Shown: in pieces, positions 6,981 to 14,203 of the stretch
How positions within the stretch are numbered: position 1 is the first letter of the stretch
Layout: the number at the start of each line of letters is the position of its first letter
Assembly: GCF_042754225.1 (NCBI RefSeq)
Contig: NZ_JBHZAH010000071.1
Location: 1 to 25,673 of the forward strand
Direction: 5' to 3'
DNA from: Rhodococcus_G sp042754225
GTDB taxonomy: Bacteria; Actinomycetota; Actinomycetes; Mycobacteriales; Mycobacteriaceae
DNA length: 25,673 nucleotides
Notes under the pieces: model-generated
What the model was told of the DNA's origin: nothing
Databases searched by the model: none
Seen by the model: only the letters and a program-made list of their open reading frames with translations
Made by a program: the position numbers and the translations under genes

Positions 6981-8200
6981 CCGAAGCCCTGACCGACCCG
7001 GTGGTCTTCAATCCGTACGACTACCGATTCCACGACGACCCGTACCCGGTGTACGGCAGGCTCCGCGCGGAGTCGCCGCTGTACCACAACCCGGACCTCG
7101 GATTCTGGGCACTCTCGCGGCACGCCGACGTCGCCGACGCGTTCAAGGACAACCGGAGGTTGTCGAGTGCCAACGGCGTCTCGCTCGACCCGGCTGCCTA
7201 CGGCCCGCACGCGCACTACGTGATGTCCTTCCTCGCGATGGACGATCCGCGGCACATGCGACTGCGGCAGTTGGTATCTCGCGGGTTCACTCCGCGCCGG
7301 GTGGCCGAGATGGACGGTCGCATCCAGGAACTCACGAAGCAGCACCTGAGCCCGGCGCTCGAGTCGGGAGAGTTCGACTGGATCGCCGATGTCGCCGGCA
7401 AGCTGCCGATGGACGTGATCTCGGAGCTGATGGGTGTTCCGCAGCCGGATCGTGCCGAGCTGCGCAGGATGGCGGACCTGGTGGTGCATCGAGAGGATGG
7501 TGTCCTCGACGTCCCGCAGGCCGCGGTGGAGTCCTCGATGGCGCTGATGACCTACTACCGGGACATGATTGCCGAGCGCCGGCTCGCGCGCACCGAGGAC
7601 CTCACCTCCGCGCTGCTCGACGCCGAGATCGACGGGGACAAGCTGTCCGACGCGGAGATTCTCGGATTCATGTTCCTGATGGTGGTGGCGGGCAACGAAA
7701 CCACCACGAAGCTGCTCGGGAATGCGCTCTACTGGGGCGCACGGAATCCCGATCAGATGACGCCGCTCTTGTCCGACCCCGACCCGGGATCGCAGTCGGT
7801 TCGGGTGTCCCAGTGGACGGAGGAGACCCTGCGCTACGACACGTCGAGCCAGATCGTCGCGCGGACCACCGCCGAGGATCTCGAGTACTACGGCCAGACC
7901 GTGCCCGCGGGGGAGAAGATGCTGCTCCTGATCGGCTCGGCCAACCGTGACTCCGACGTGTTCGACGATGCCGACGAGTTCCTGATCGGCCGGAACGGGG
8001 CCAACAAGCTGGCCAGTTTCGGCGGTGGCGTGCACTTCTGCCTCGGCGCGCACCTGGCCCGGCTCGAGGCGAACATCGCGCTCGCCGAATTCGCCCGCCA
8101 GGTGTCCGGATTCGAGATCGACGAGTCCGGGATCGAACGTGTCCACTCGACGAACGTGCGGGGATTCGCGGCCCTGCCGGTGAAGGTGCAGGTGCGCTGA
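6977..8200 (+). CDS. cyp123: Cytochrome P450, CYP123-like
   Basis: 407-aa soluble P450. The I-helix oxygen-activation motif is VVAGNETTTKLL, the K-helix ExxR is EETLRYDT, and the haem loop is FGGGVHFCLGAHLARLE with the axial Cys at about residue 355. The N-terminus (FNPYDYRFHDDPYPVYGRL) and C-terminus (VHSTNVRGFAALPVKVQ) resemble M. tuberculosis CYP123 (Rv0766c) as I remember it, and the gene occupies the same place between tetR and the Rv0765c-like SDR. The ATG overlaps the tetR stop. It would hydroxylate a substrate with electrons from the downstream ferredoxin; no ferredoxin reductase is visible nearby. CYP123 has no settled physiological substrate that I know of. Confidence 0.9.
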   Translation: MTEALTDPVVFNPYDYRFHDDPYPVYGRLRAESPLYHNPDLGFWALSRHADVADAFKDNRRLSSANGVSLDPAAYGPHAHYVMSFLAMDDPRHMRLRQLVSRGFTPRRVAEMDGRIQELTKQHLSPALESGEFDWIADVAGKLPMDVISELMGVPQPDRAELRRMADLVVHREDGVLDVPQAAVESSMALMTYYRDMIAERRLARTEDLTSALLDAEIDGDKLSDAEILGFMFLMVVAGNETTTKLLGNALYWGARNPDQMTPLLSDPDPGSQSVRVSQWTEETLRYDTSSQIVARTTAEDLEYYGQTVPAGEKMLLLIGSANRDSDVFDDADEFLIGRNGANKLASFGGGVHFCLGAHLARLEANIALAEFARQVSGFEIDESGIERVHSTNVRGFAALPVKVQVR

Positions 8201-9024
8201 TGCCCAGATTCGAACCCAATCCCAGCCGGCGACCCGCGCTGATCAGCGGAGCATCCTCGGGGATCGGAACGGCCACCGCCTACGCGCTGGCCGAACTCGG
8301 TCACCCCGTCGCGCTCGGTGCCCGGCGGGTCGCCGACTGCGAGGCGATCGCAGAGAAGATTCGGAGCGACGGCGGCGAGGCGTTCGCGCACTTCCTCGAC
8401 GTCACCGACGGCGCCTCCGTCGACGCCTTCGTCACCGCATCGGAGGCCGCGCTCGGACCGATCGAGATCGCGGTCTCGGGGGCGGGCGACCTCGAGTTCG
8501 GCGCCGCGGACCAGATGGATCCGGAGCGCTTCCTGAAGCAGGTCGACGTGCACCTCGTCGGTGCCCAACGACTGGCGCACCGGGTGCTGCCCGGCATGCG
8601 GGAGCGGCGCCGCGGCGACTTCGTGCTGATCGGCTCCGACTGCGCGAATCGGCAGCGTCCACTGATGGGCGCCTACGACGCCGCGAAGGCAGGCGTCGAG
8701 TCGATGGGCAGGCAGATGCGAATGGAGCTCGAGGGCACCGGGATTCGCGCCTCCATCGTCCGACCGGGTCCCACCCTCACCGGTATGGGGATGGACGCGA
8801 CACCGGAGATCATCGGGCCGCTCGCGGAGTCGTGGAAGCGCTGGGGATTCGCCCGGCACGGCTACTTCCTGCGGGCCTCCGACCTCGCGAACGCAATCGT
8901 GGCGGTGGTGACGGCGCCGCGCGGTGCGCATCTGGTCCTGGTGGAGGTCCAGCCCGAAGCGCCGCTGCACGATCCGACGCCCCCGAGCCCCCGTCCCGAC
9001 ACCACCTCTCAGGAGACGACATGA
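8200..9024 (+). CDS. Short-chain dehydrogenase/reductase, Rv0765c-like
   Basis: 274-aa SDR with SGASSGIGTATA at the cofactor site, LDVTD at the adenine contact, VSGAGD in place of the usual NNAG, a Ser in LIGSDCAN, and YDAAK supplying the catalytic Tyr and Lys. PGPTLTGMG follows beta strand six. The last 20 or so residues are Pro/Thr-rich and probably disordered. ATG shares one base with the P450 stop (TGATG) and the gene's own stop overlaps the CYP51 start. Placement between a CYP123-like gene and cyp51 matches Rv0765c. A role as 3-hydroxysteroid or sterol-alcohol dehydrogenase is attractive but unproven. Confidence 0.87.
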   Translation: MPRFEPNPSRRPALISGASSGIGTATAYALAELGHPVALGARRVADCEAIAEKIRSDGGEAFAHFLDVTDGASVDAFVTASEAALGPIEIAVSGAGDLEFGAADQMDPERFLKQVDVHLVGAQRLAHRVLPGMRERRRGDFVLIGSDCANRQRPLMGAYDAAKAGVESMGRQMRMELEGTGIRASIVRPGPTLTGMGMDATPEIIGPLAESWKRWGFARHGYFLRASDLANAIVAVVTAPRGAHLVLVEVQPEAPLHDPTPPSPRPDTTSQETT

Positions 9025-10472
9025 CACACGGAGTGCAGGAGAAGTCCGCGGCGCTGCCCAACCCGCCACGCGTGTCCGGTGGCGAGCGCGAACACGGACA
9101 CCTCGAGGAGCTGCGCACCGACCCGATCGCGCTCATGCGCCGGGTGCGCGCGGAATGCGGCGACGTCGGCATCTTCCAGCTCGCCGAGCGCGAGGTGGTG
9201 CTGCTCTCCGGCGCCGAGGCCAACGAGTTCTTCTTCCGTTCCAGCGACGAGGACCTCGACCAGCAGGCCGCGTACCCGTTCATGAAGCCGATCTTCGGCG
9301 AGGGTGTGGTCTTCGACGCCAGCCCCGAGCGGCGCAAGGAGATGCTGCACAACTCGGCGCTGCGCGGTGAACAGATGAAGGGTCACGCCGCCACGATCGG
9401 CAGCGAGGTCGAGGCGATGGTCGCGGGCTGGGACGAGGAGGGCGAGATCGACCTGCTCGACTTCTTCGCCGAGCTGACCATCTACACCTCGTCGGCCTGC
9501 CTCATCGGCAAGAAGTTCCGCGACCAGCTCGACGACCGGTTCGCCAAGCTCTACCACGAGCTCGAACAGGGCACCGACGCGATCGCGTTCGTCGACCCCT
9601 ACGCGCCGATCGAGAGTTTCCGGCGTCGCGACGAGGCTCGCGTCGCCTTGGTCGCCCTGGTGCAGGAGATCATGAACGGTCGCGTCGCGAACCCGCCGCA
9701 GGGCAAGGAGGACCGGGACATGCTCGACGTCCTCGTGTCGGTCACCGGCGACGAGGGCGAACTGCGGTTCAGCGCCGACGAGATCACCGGCATCTTCATT
9801 TCGATGATGTTCGCGGGACACCACACGACCTCCGGGACCGCGGCCTGGTCGCTGATCGAACTCCTGCGGCACCCCGATGCGATGAAGCGGGTGGTGACCG
9901 AGCTCGACGAGCTGTACTCCGACGGTGCGGACATCAGTTTCCATGCACTGCGCCAGATTCCGGTGCTCGAGTCGGTGATCAAGGAGACGCTTCGGCTGCA
10001 CCCGCCGCTGATCATCCTGCTGCGGGTCGCTCGCGGGGACTTCGAGGTGGGGGGCTTCCGGATCCTCGAGGGCAACCTCGTCGCGGCGACGCCGGCGATC
10101 TCCAACCGGATTCCGGAGGACTTCCCGCGGCCGGACGACTTCGACCCCGGTCGCTACATCGACCCCAACCAGGAGGACATCGTCAACCGGTGGACCTGGA
10201 TCCCGTTCGGCGCGGGCAGGCATCGCTGTGTCGGTGCCGCGTTCGCGCAGATGCAGCTGAAGGCGATCTTCTCGATCCTGCTGCGGGACTACGAGTTCGA
10301 GATGTCGCAGCCTGCCGACAGCTACCGCAACGACCACAGCAAGATGGTCGTGCAGTTGCAGCAGCCGTGCCGGGTGCGCTACCGCAGGCGGACCGCGCGC
10401 GCCGAACCGGCTGCCGCCGTCGCGGTCGCGCCGGCCGGCTGCCCGGTCACGCACGCCGACGGTGAGGCCTGA
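9021..10472 (+). CDS. cyp51: CYP51, sterol 14-alpha-demethylase
   Basis: 483-aa P450 that I recognise as CYP51 from long stretches matching the M. tuberculosis enzyme: RVSGG..EHGHLEELRTDPI, GVVFDASPERRKEMLHN.ALRGEQMKGHAATI, ELTIYTSSACLIGKKFRDQLD and SFHALRQIPVLESVIKETLRLHPPLIIL. The I-helix is FAGHHTTSGTA (H-T pair typical of CYP51), ExxR is KETLR (321-325) and the haem Cys is about 403 in FGAGRHRCVGAAFA. The B' region AYPFMKPIFGEG keeps Phe87, equivalent to Phe78 of the mycobacterial enzyme, the residue type linked to C4-monomethyl (plant-like) sterols. A C-terminal extension of about 25 residues ends in CPVTHADGEA. The ATG overlaps the SDR stop and has AGGAG upstream. It removes the 14-alpha-methyl group in three oxidations. 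Confidence 0.96.
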   Translation: MTHGVQEKSAALPNPPRVSGGEREHGHLEELRTDPIALMRRVRAECGDVGIFQLAEREVVLLSGAEANEFFFRSSDEDLDQQAAYPFMKPIFGEGVVFDASPERRKEMLHNSALRGEQMKGHAATIGSEVEAMVAGWDEEGEIDLLDFFAELTIYTSSACLIGKKFRDQLDDRFAKLYHELEQGTDAIAFVDPYAPIESFRRRDEARVALVALVQEIMNGRVANPPQGKEDRDMLDVLVSVTGDEGELRFSADEITGIFISMMFAGHHTTSGTAAWSLIELLRHPDAMKRVVTELDELYSDGADISFHALRQIPVLESVIKETLRLHPPLIILLRVARGDFEVGGFRILEGNLVAATPAISNRIPEDFPRPDDFDPGRYIDPNQEDIVNRWTWIPFGAGRHRCVGAAFAQMQLKAIFSILLRDYEFEMSQPADSYRNDHSKMVVQLQQPCRVRYRRRTARAEPAAAVAVAPAGCPVTHADGEA

Positions 10473-10474
10473 CC

Positions 10475-10669
10475 GTGCGCATCGAGGTGGATCTGGACCT
10501 GTGTCAGGGCCATGCGGCGTGCGAGCTGGAGGCGTCCGAGGTGTTCTCGGTGCCGGGCCGCGGAAAGGTCACGCTCCTCGACGCGTCGCCGCCGGAGTCG
10601 GCGCGGGCGGACGTGGAGAACGCCGTGCGGTACTGCCCGACACAGGCCCTGCGGATCGTCGAGGACTGA
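10475..10669 (+). CDS. [3Fe-4S] ferredoxin, P450 redox partner (Rv0763c-like)
   Basis: 64-aa ferredoxin. Cluster ligands are C10, C16 (CQGHAAC) and C54 (CPTQAL). The position that would hold a fourth Cys in [4Fe-4S] proteins is His13, giving the CxxHxxC...CP type known from actinobacterial P450 ferredoxins. GTG at 10475 lies two bases after the cyp51 stop, so the two are co-translated. It would pass single electrons from a ferredoxin reductase, not present in the window, to CYP51 and perhaps the CYP123-like and CYP125-like enzymes. Equivalent to Rv0763c by position. Confidence 0.93.
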   Translation: MRIEVDLDLCQGHAACELEASEVFSVPGRGKVTLLDASPPESARADVENAVRYCPTQALRIVED

Positions 10670-10711
10670 CATCACCGGAGATTTCACACATCGAGAAAGA
10701 GACGACTGAAG

Positions 10712-11263
10712 ATGACCGGATTCGACCGCGCCGAGCTCGACGAGATGGTTCAGCGCTGGATTGGCGAGAACAAGAGGGCCGAGGCGGCCGGCGACTGGAA
10801 GCCGTTGGCGGACATGTACACCGAGGACGCAACCTACGGCTGGAACTACGGGCCGAAGCAGGACTTCATGGCCGTCGGACGCGAGGAGATCCGCGAGGTG
10901 GCGCTCGGCCTGGAGATGAACGGGCTCGAAGGCTGGCAGTACCCGTACCAGGAATTCGTCGTCGACGAACGCAGCGGCACGGTGATCGGACTGTGGAAGC
11001 AGGTCTCGGATGCCACCCGGGCCGACGGCAGCAACTACTCGGTGTACGGAATCGGCGGCAGCTGGTTCCGGTACGGCGGCAACTACCAGTGGTCCTGGCA
11101 GCGCGACTTCTTCGACTTCGGCAACGTGTCGGCGCTGTTCATGGAGATGATCCAGAACAACGCGTTGTCGACGGGCATGCAGTCGCGGATTCAACGGTCC
11201 CTCTCCGGCGAGCGCCTGCCCGGCTGGTACCCGGCCGGCCAGGCTCCGGTGCCACTGTGGTGA
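10712..11263 (+). CDS. SnoaL-like / NTF2-fold protein (Rv0762c-like)
   Basis: 183-aa protein that starts with an amphipathic helix (DRAELDEMVQRWIGENKRAEAAGDWKPLADMYTEDATYGWNYGP), the usual opening of the SnoaL/NTF2-like cone fold, followed by beta strands rich in Trp and Tyr (GWQYPYQEFVVDERSGTVIGLWKQ, SWFRYGGNYQWSWQRDFFDF). The family includes delta5-3-ketosteroid isomerases and polyketide cyclases. A single Asp (YTEDATY) sits in the usual pocket position, but I cannot assign catalysis. It begins 42 bp after the ferredoxin and its stop overlaps the next start (GTGA). Length and place match Rv0762c from memory. A steroid-binding or isomerase role is inference from fold and context. Confidence 0.8.
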   Translation: MTGFDRAELDEMVQRWIGENKRAEAAGDWKPLADMYTEDATYGWNYGPKQDFMAVGREEIREVALGLEMNGLEGWQYPYQEFVVDERSGTVIGLWKQVSDATRADGSNYSVYGIGGSWFRYGGNYQWSWQRDFFDFGNVSALFMEMIQNNALSTGMQSRIQRSLSGERLPGWYPAGQAPVPLW

Positions 11264-12519
11264 GCCCCGTGACCTGGCCACAGAGTTCGTTCGCAGCGCT
11301 TTCGCGGCGCGACCTCGCGACGTTGGTGCCCGAGCTGCTGCTGTGCGGTCAGCTCATCGACCGCTCCGGGATGGCGCACCTGATCGTGAAATTCGGCCGG
11401 GAGGGCATGGCGCAGGTCGCGATCGAGGAGTGGCAGGCATCGAGCCCCTGGTACACCCGCCGCATGCAGAAGGCGCTGCGCTACGAGGGCGACACCGTGG
11501 TGACCATCTTCAAGGGGCTGCAACTCGACATCGGGGCGCCGCCACAATTCATGGACTTCCGCTACCGCGTCGACGACCCCATGCACGGCGAGTTCTGGCT
11601 CGACCACTGCGGCGCGCTGATGGACGTCGAACCGCTCGGGGACGAGTACGTCACCTCGATGTGTCACGACATCGAGGACCCGACCTTCGACGCCACCGCA
11701 CTGGCCACCAATCCGCACGCCCAGGTGCGGCCGATCCACCGCCCGCCCCGGCGTCCCGCGGACCGGCATCCGCATTGCGCGTGGACGGTGACCATCGACC
11801 CGTCGCACGTGCCGCCGGTGATGGAACCGCACACCGAGCGGATCGGCCGAACCGCGGCCGCCGCGGTGGAGCTGAGCCCGATCGACGTGGACGGCGACGG
11901 CGCGCACGACTACTCGGGACCGCTCCTCGCCGACGTCAGGTTCGCGGACTTCTCCCAGTCGGCGCTGGTCCGCATCGCGGAGGAGGTGTGCCTGCAACAT
12001 CACCTGCTCGCCCTCGGATTCCTCGTCGCGGTGCGCAAACGTGTCGACGAGGCCGCCGCAGTGGAGATCACCCGCAAACAGCTGACCGGCATCGCGGGAG
12101 TGAGCGCGCAGCGCATCCGCGACGCACTCGGCCTGCCCGGCGACCTCGAGGGGCTGGCGAGCGTGCTGGCGCTGCATCCGCTGCTGACCCCGAAGCAGTA
12201 CGTGGACAGTGAGATCCGATTCGACGGTGCGCGGCTGGAACTGTGGATCGGCAGGAACGGGCTCGTCGACACCGACGGCGGGTGGCCCACCCTCGTCGAC
12301 GGTGAGCACCTCGGGCCGTTGCAGGCACTGGTGCGCGGCGTGAACCCGCACTTCACGGTGCGGGTGGTGAGCGAGGATCCCGCCGGACTGCTCGTCGCGG
12401 TCGACACCGCGGCCGAACCGGCCCCCGAATGCGTCGAGGTGGCGATCACCAAGGTCAGCACGGGTGCGGGATTTGAGTTCGAAGACCGTGGTATTCCGTT
12501 GCCGCTCTATGTAGTTTGA
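11260..12519 (+). CDS. Unrecognised 419-aa conserved-type protein with clustered Cys/His
   Basis: I do not recognise this family with confidence. The start is GTG 11260, which overlaps the previous stop (GTGA). Residues 1-190 form one unit with a run of possible metal or catalytic residues: FWLDHCGALMDVEPLG, TSMCHDIEDPTFDATA, NPHAQVRPIHRPPR and DRHPHCAW. The spacing C-H-D..D..F....NP....RP.......D...HC faintly recalls the L-2-amino-thiazoline-4-carboxylate hydrolase fold (PF14196), a weak lead only. Residues from about 230 look like a second unit with helices (DFSQSALVRIAEEVCLQHHLLA, EITRKQLTGIAGVSAQRIRDAL) and a beta-rich end. No signal peptide or membrane segment, so cytoplasmic. It replaces the genes that follow Rv0762c in M. 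tuberculosis and lies just before the acyl-CoA ligase. Confidence 0.75.
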   Translation: MSPVTWPQSSFAALSRRDLATLVPELLLCGQLIDRSGMAHLIVKFGREGMAQVAIEEWQASSPWYTRRMQKALRYEGDTVVTIFKGLQLDIGAPPQFMDFRYRVDDPMHGEFWLDHCGALMDVEPLGDEYVTSMCHDIEDPTFDATALATNPHAQVRPIHRPPRRPADRHPHCAWTVTIDPSHVPPVMEPHTERIGRTAAAAVELSPIDVDGDGAHDYSGPLLADVRFADFSQSALVRIAEEVCLQHHLLALGFLVAVRKRVDEAAAVEITRKQLTGIAGVSAQRIRDALGLPGDLEGLASVLALHPLLTPKQYVDSEIRFDGARLELWIGRNGLVDTDGGWPTLVDGEHLGPLQALVRGVNPHFTVRVVSEDPAGLLVAVDTAAEPAPECVEVAITKVSTGAGFEFEDRGIPLPLYVV

Positions 12520-12543
12520 GCGACCGAGCCCGAAGGACCTCGC

Positions 12544-14181
12544 ATGGCCTACACGTTCGCAGACCTGTTCGAGCACGCGGTCGACGCGATGCCTGACCGT
12601 CTGGCCCTGATCGCCTCGGGCGAGGAGGTCACCTTCCGTGAGCTCGACGAGCAGGCGAATCGGTTGGCGCATCACCTCGAGGCCGCCGGCTTCGGCGTGG
12701 GCAGCCACATCGGAATTCACATGCACAACTCGATCGAGACGATGGTCGCCGTGCTGGCGGCATTCAAGATTCGGGCGGTGCCCGTCACGGTGAACTACCG
12801 GTACACGACCGACGAACTGGTGTATCTCTACGACAATGCCGACCTGGACGCGGTGGTGTTCCACAGCGGATTCGCCGATCGGGTCGCCGAGACGCTGCAC
12901 GAGGTCCCACGAATCCGGCACCTGGTCGAGGTCCCCGACGTGCTCGAGACCGGGACACGGTCGCTGCTGCCCGGCGCGGTTCGCTACCAGGACGCGCTCG
13001 CGTCGGCGTCGCGGGGGCGCGGCTTCGGCGGGCGCAGCGGCGACGACGTCTACATCCTCTACACCGGTGGTACCACCGGCAGGCCCAAGGGAGTGGTGTG
13101 GCGGCAGGAGGACATGTGGCGAGTACTCGCCGGCGGACTGGACTTCTTCACCGGTGAGCCGATCGCCGACGAGTTCCAGCAGTCCCGTACGGGTGCGGCC
13201 GGTGAGCCGATGCGGATGCTCATTCTGCCGCCGCTGATCCACACCTCTGCCCTGATGCCGACGTTCACTGCCCTGCTCTCGGGCAATGCCGTGATCTACG
13301 ACCCGAAGTTCGATGCCGCCCGCACCTGGGAGCTGGTCGGACGGCATCGGCCGACCGCGATGGTCATCACCGGCGACGCGATGGGGAGGCCGCTGGTGGA
13401 GGCGTTCCGGGGGTCCGGCGCGGACACCTCGAGCCTGGCCGTGGTGGCCTCGGGGGCCGCGCTGTTCTCCGGTTCGGTCAAGGATGCCTTCTTCGACGCG
13501 CTCCCGAACCTGATGATCTCCGATTCGGTGGGATCCTCCGAGACCGGCTTCGGTGGCATCGGGTTCGCCACCAAGGGGCTCGACCAGCACGGGGGCCCGA
13601 AGGTGGGCTCGCACCGGCACACCGTCGTCGTGGACGACGAGAACCGGGTGCAGGCACCGGGATCCGGTGCGGAGGGCTGGCTGGCCAAGATCGGTCCGGT
13701 ACCGCTGGGGTATTACAACGACCCGGTAAAGTCGGCCGAGATCTTCCGCGAGGTGCACGGCCTCCCGGACGGCCGCTCGCGGCGTGCGGTCGTCACCGGC
13801 GACCGCGCCCGGATCGAGGACGACGGCTCGGTCACTCTGCTCGGTCGGGGCAACATGGTGATCAACACCGGCGGCGAGAAGGTGTTCGCCGAGGAGGTCG
13901 AGGCGGTGGTCAAGGCCCACCCCGACGTCTACGACGCGATCGTCGTCGGTGTGCCCGACGAGCGCTGGGGCAAGCGGGTCGCGGTCGTGATGCGAGCCCG
14001 CGACGGCCTGCCCGACTTCGAGAGCATCGAGAAGCATGCCCGGAGCCAGCTGGCCGGCTACAAGATTCCGCGGTCCTTCTGGATCGTGCCGGACGTCGAA
14101 CGGACCCCGAGTGGCAAGCCGGAGTACCGGTGGGCCGCGAACCACGCGGCCGCGCACCGGCCCGATCACCGAATCGACTGA
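12544..14181 (+). CDS. FadD19-like acyl-CoA ligase (ANL superfamily)
   Basis: 545-aa adenylate-forming enzyme. The P-loop is YTGGTTGRPKGVVWRQED (173-190); the WRQED ending is a feature I associate with FadD17/FadD19-type steroid-CoA ligases. Further motifs are LPPLIHTSA, SDSVGSSETGF (A5 region), VVTGDRARIEDDGSVTLLGRGNMVINTGGEKVFAEEVE (A7-A8 hinge) and TPSGKPEYRW with the catalytic Lys. AAGGA precedes the ATG. In cholesterol degradation FadD19 activates C27/C24 side-chain carboxylates to CoA esters; the CYP125-like gene 22 bp downstream would make such acids, so the pair fits side-chain breakdown. Substrate assignment is inference; it could accept another isoprenoid acid. Confidence 0.88.
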   Translation: MAYTFADLFEHAVDAMPDRLALIASGEEVTFRELDEQANRLAHHLEAAGFGVGSHIGIHMHNSIETMVAVLAAFKIRAVPVTVNYRYTTDELVYLYDNADLDAVVFHSGFADRVAETLHEVPRIRHLVEVPDVLETGTRSLLPGAVRYQDALASASRGRGFGGRSGDDVYILYTGGTTGRPKGVVWRQEDMWRVLAGGLDFFTGEPIADEFQQSRTGAAGEPMRMLILPPLIHTSALMPTFTALLSGNAVIYDPKFDAARTWELVGRHRPTAMVITGDAMGRPLVEAFRGSGADTSSLAVVASGAALFSGSVKDAFFDALPNLMISDSVGSSETGFGGIGFATKGLDQHGGPKVGSHRHTVVVDDENRVQAPGSGAEGWLAKIGPVPLGYYNDPVKSAEIFREVHGLPDGRSRRAVVTGDRARIEDDGSVTLLGRGNMVINTGGEKVFAEEVEAVVKAHPDVYDAIVVGVPDERWGKRVAVVMRARDGLPDFESIEKHARSQLAGYKIPRSFWIVPDVERTPSGKPEYRWAANHAAAHRPDHRID

Positions 14182-14203
14182 CTTCCCTACGAAAGGCCCA
14201 GCG

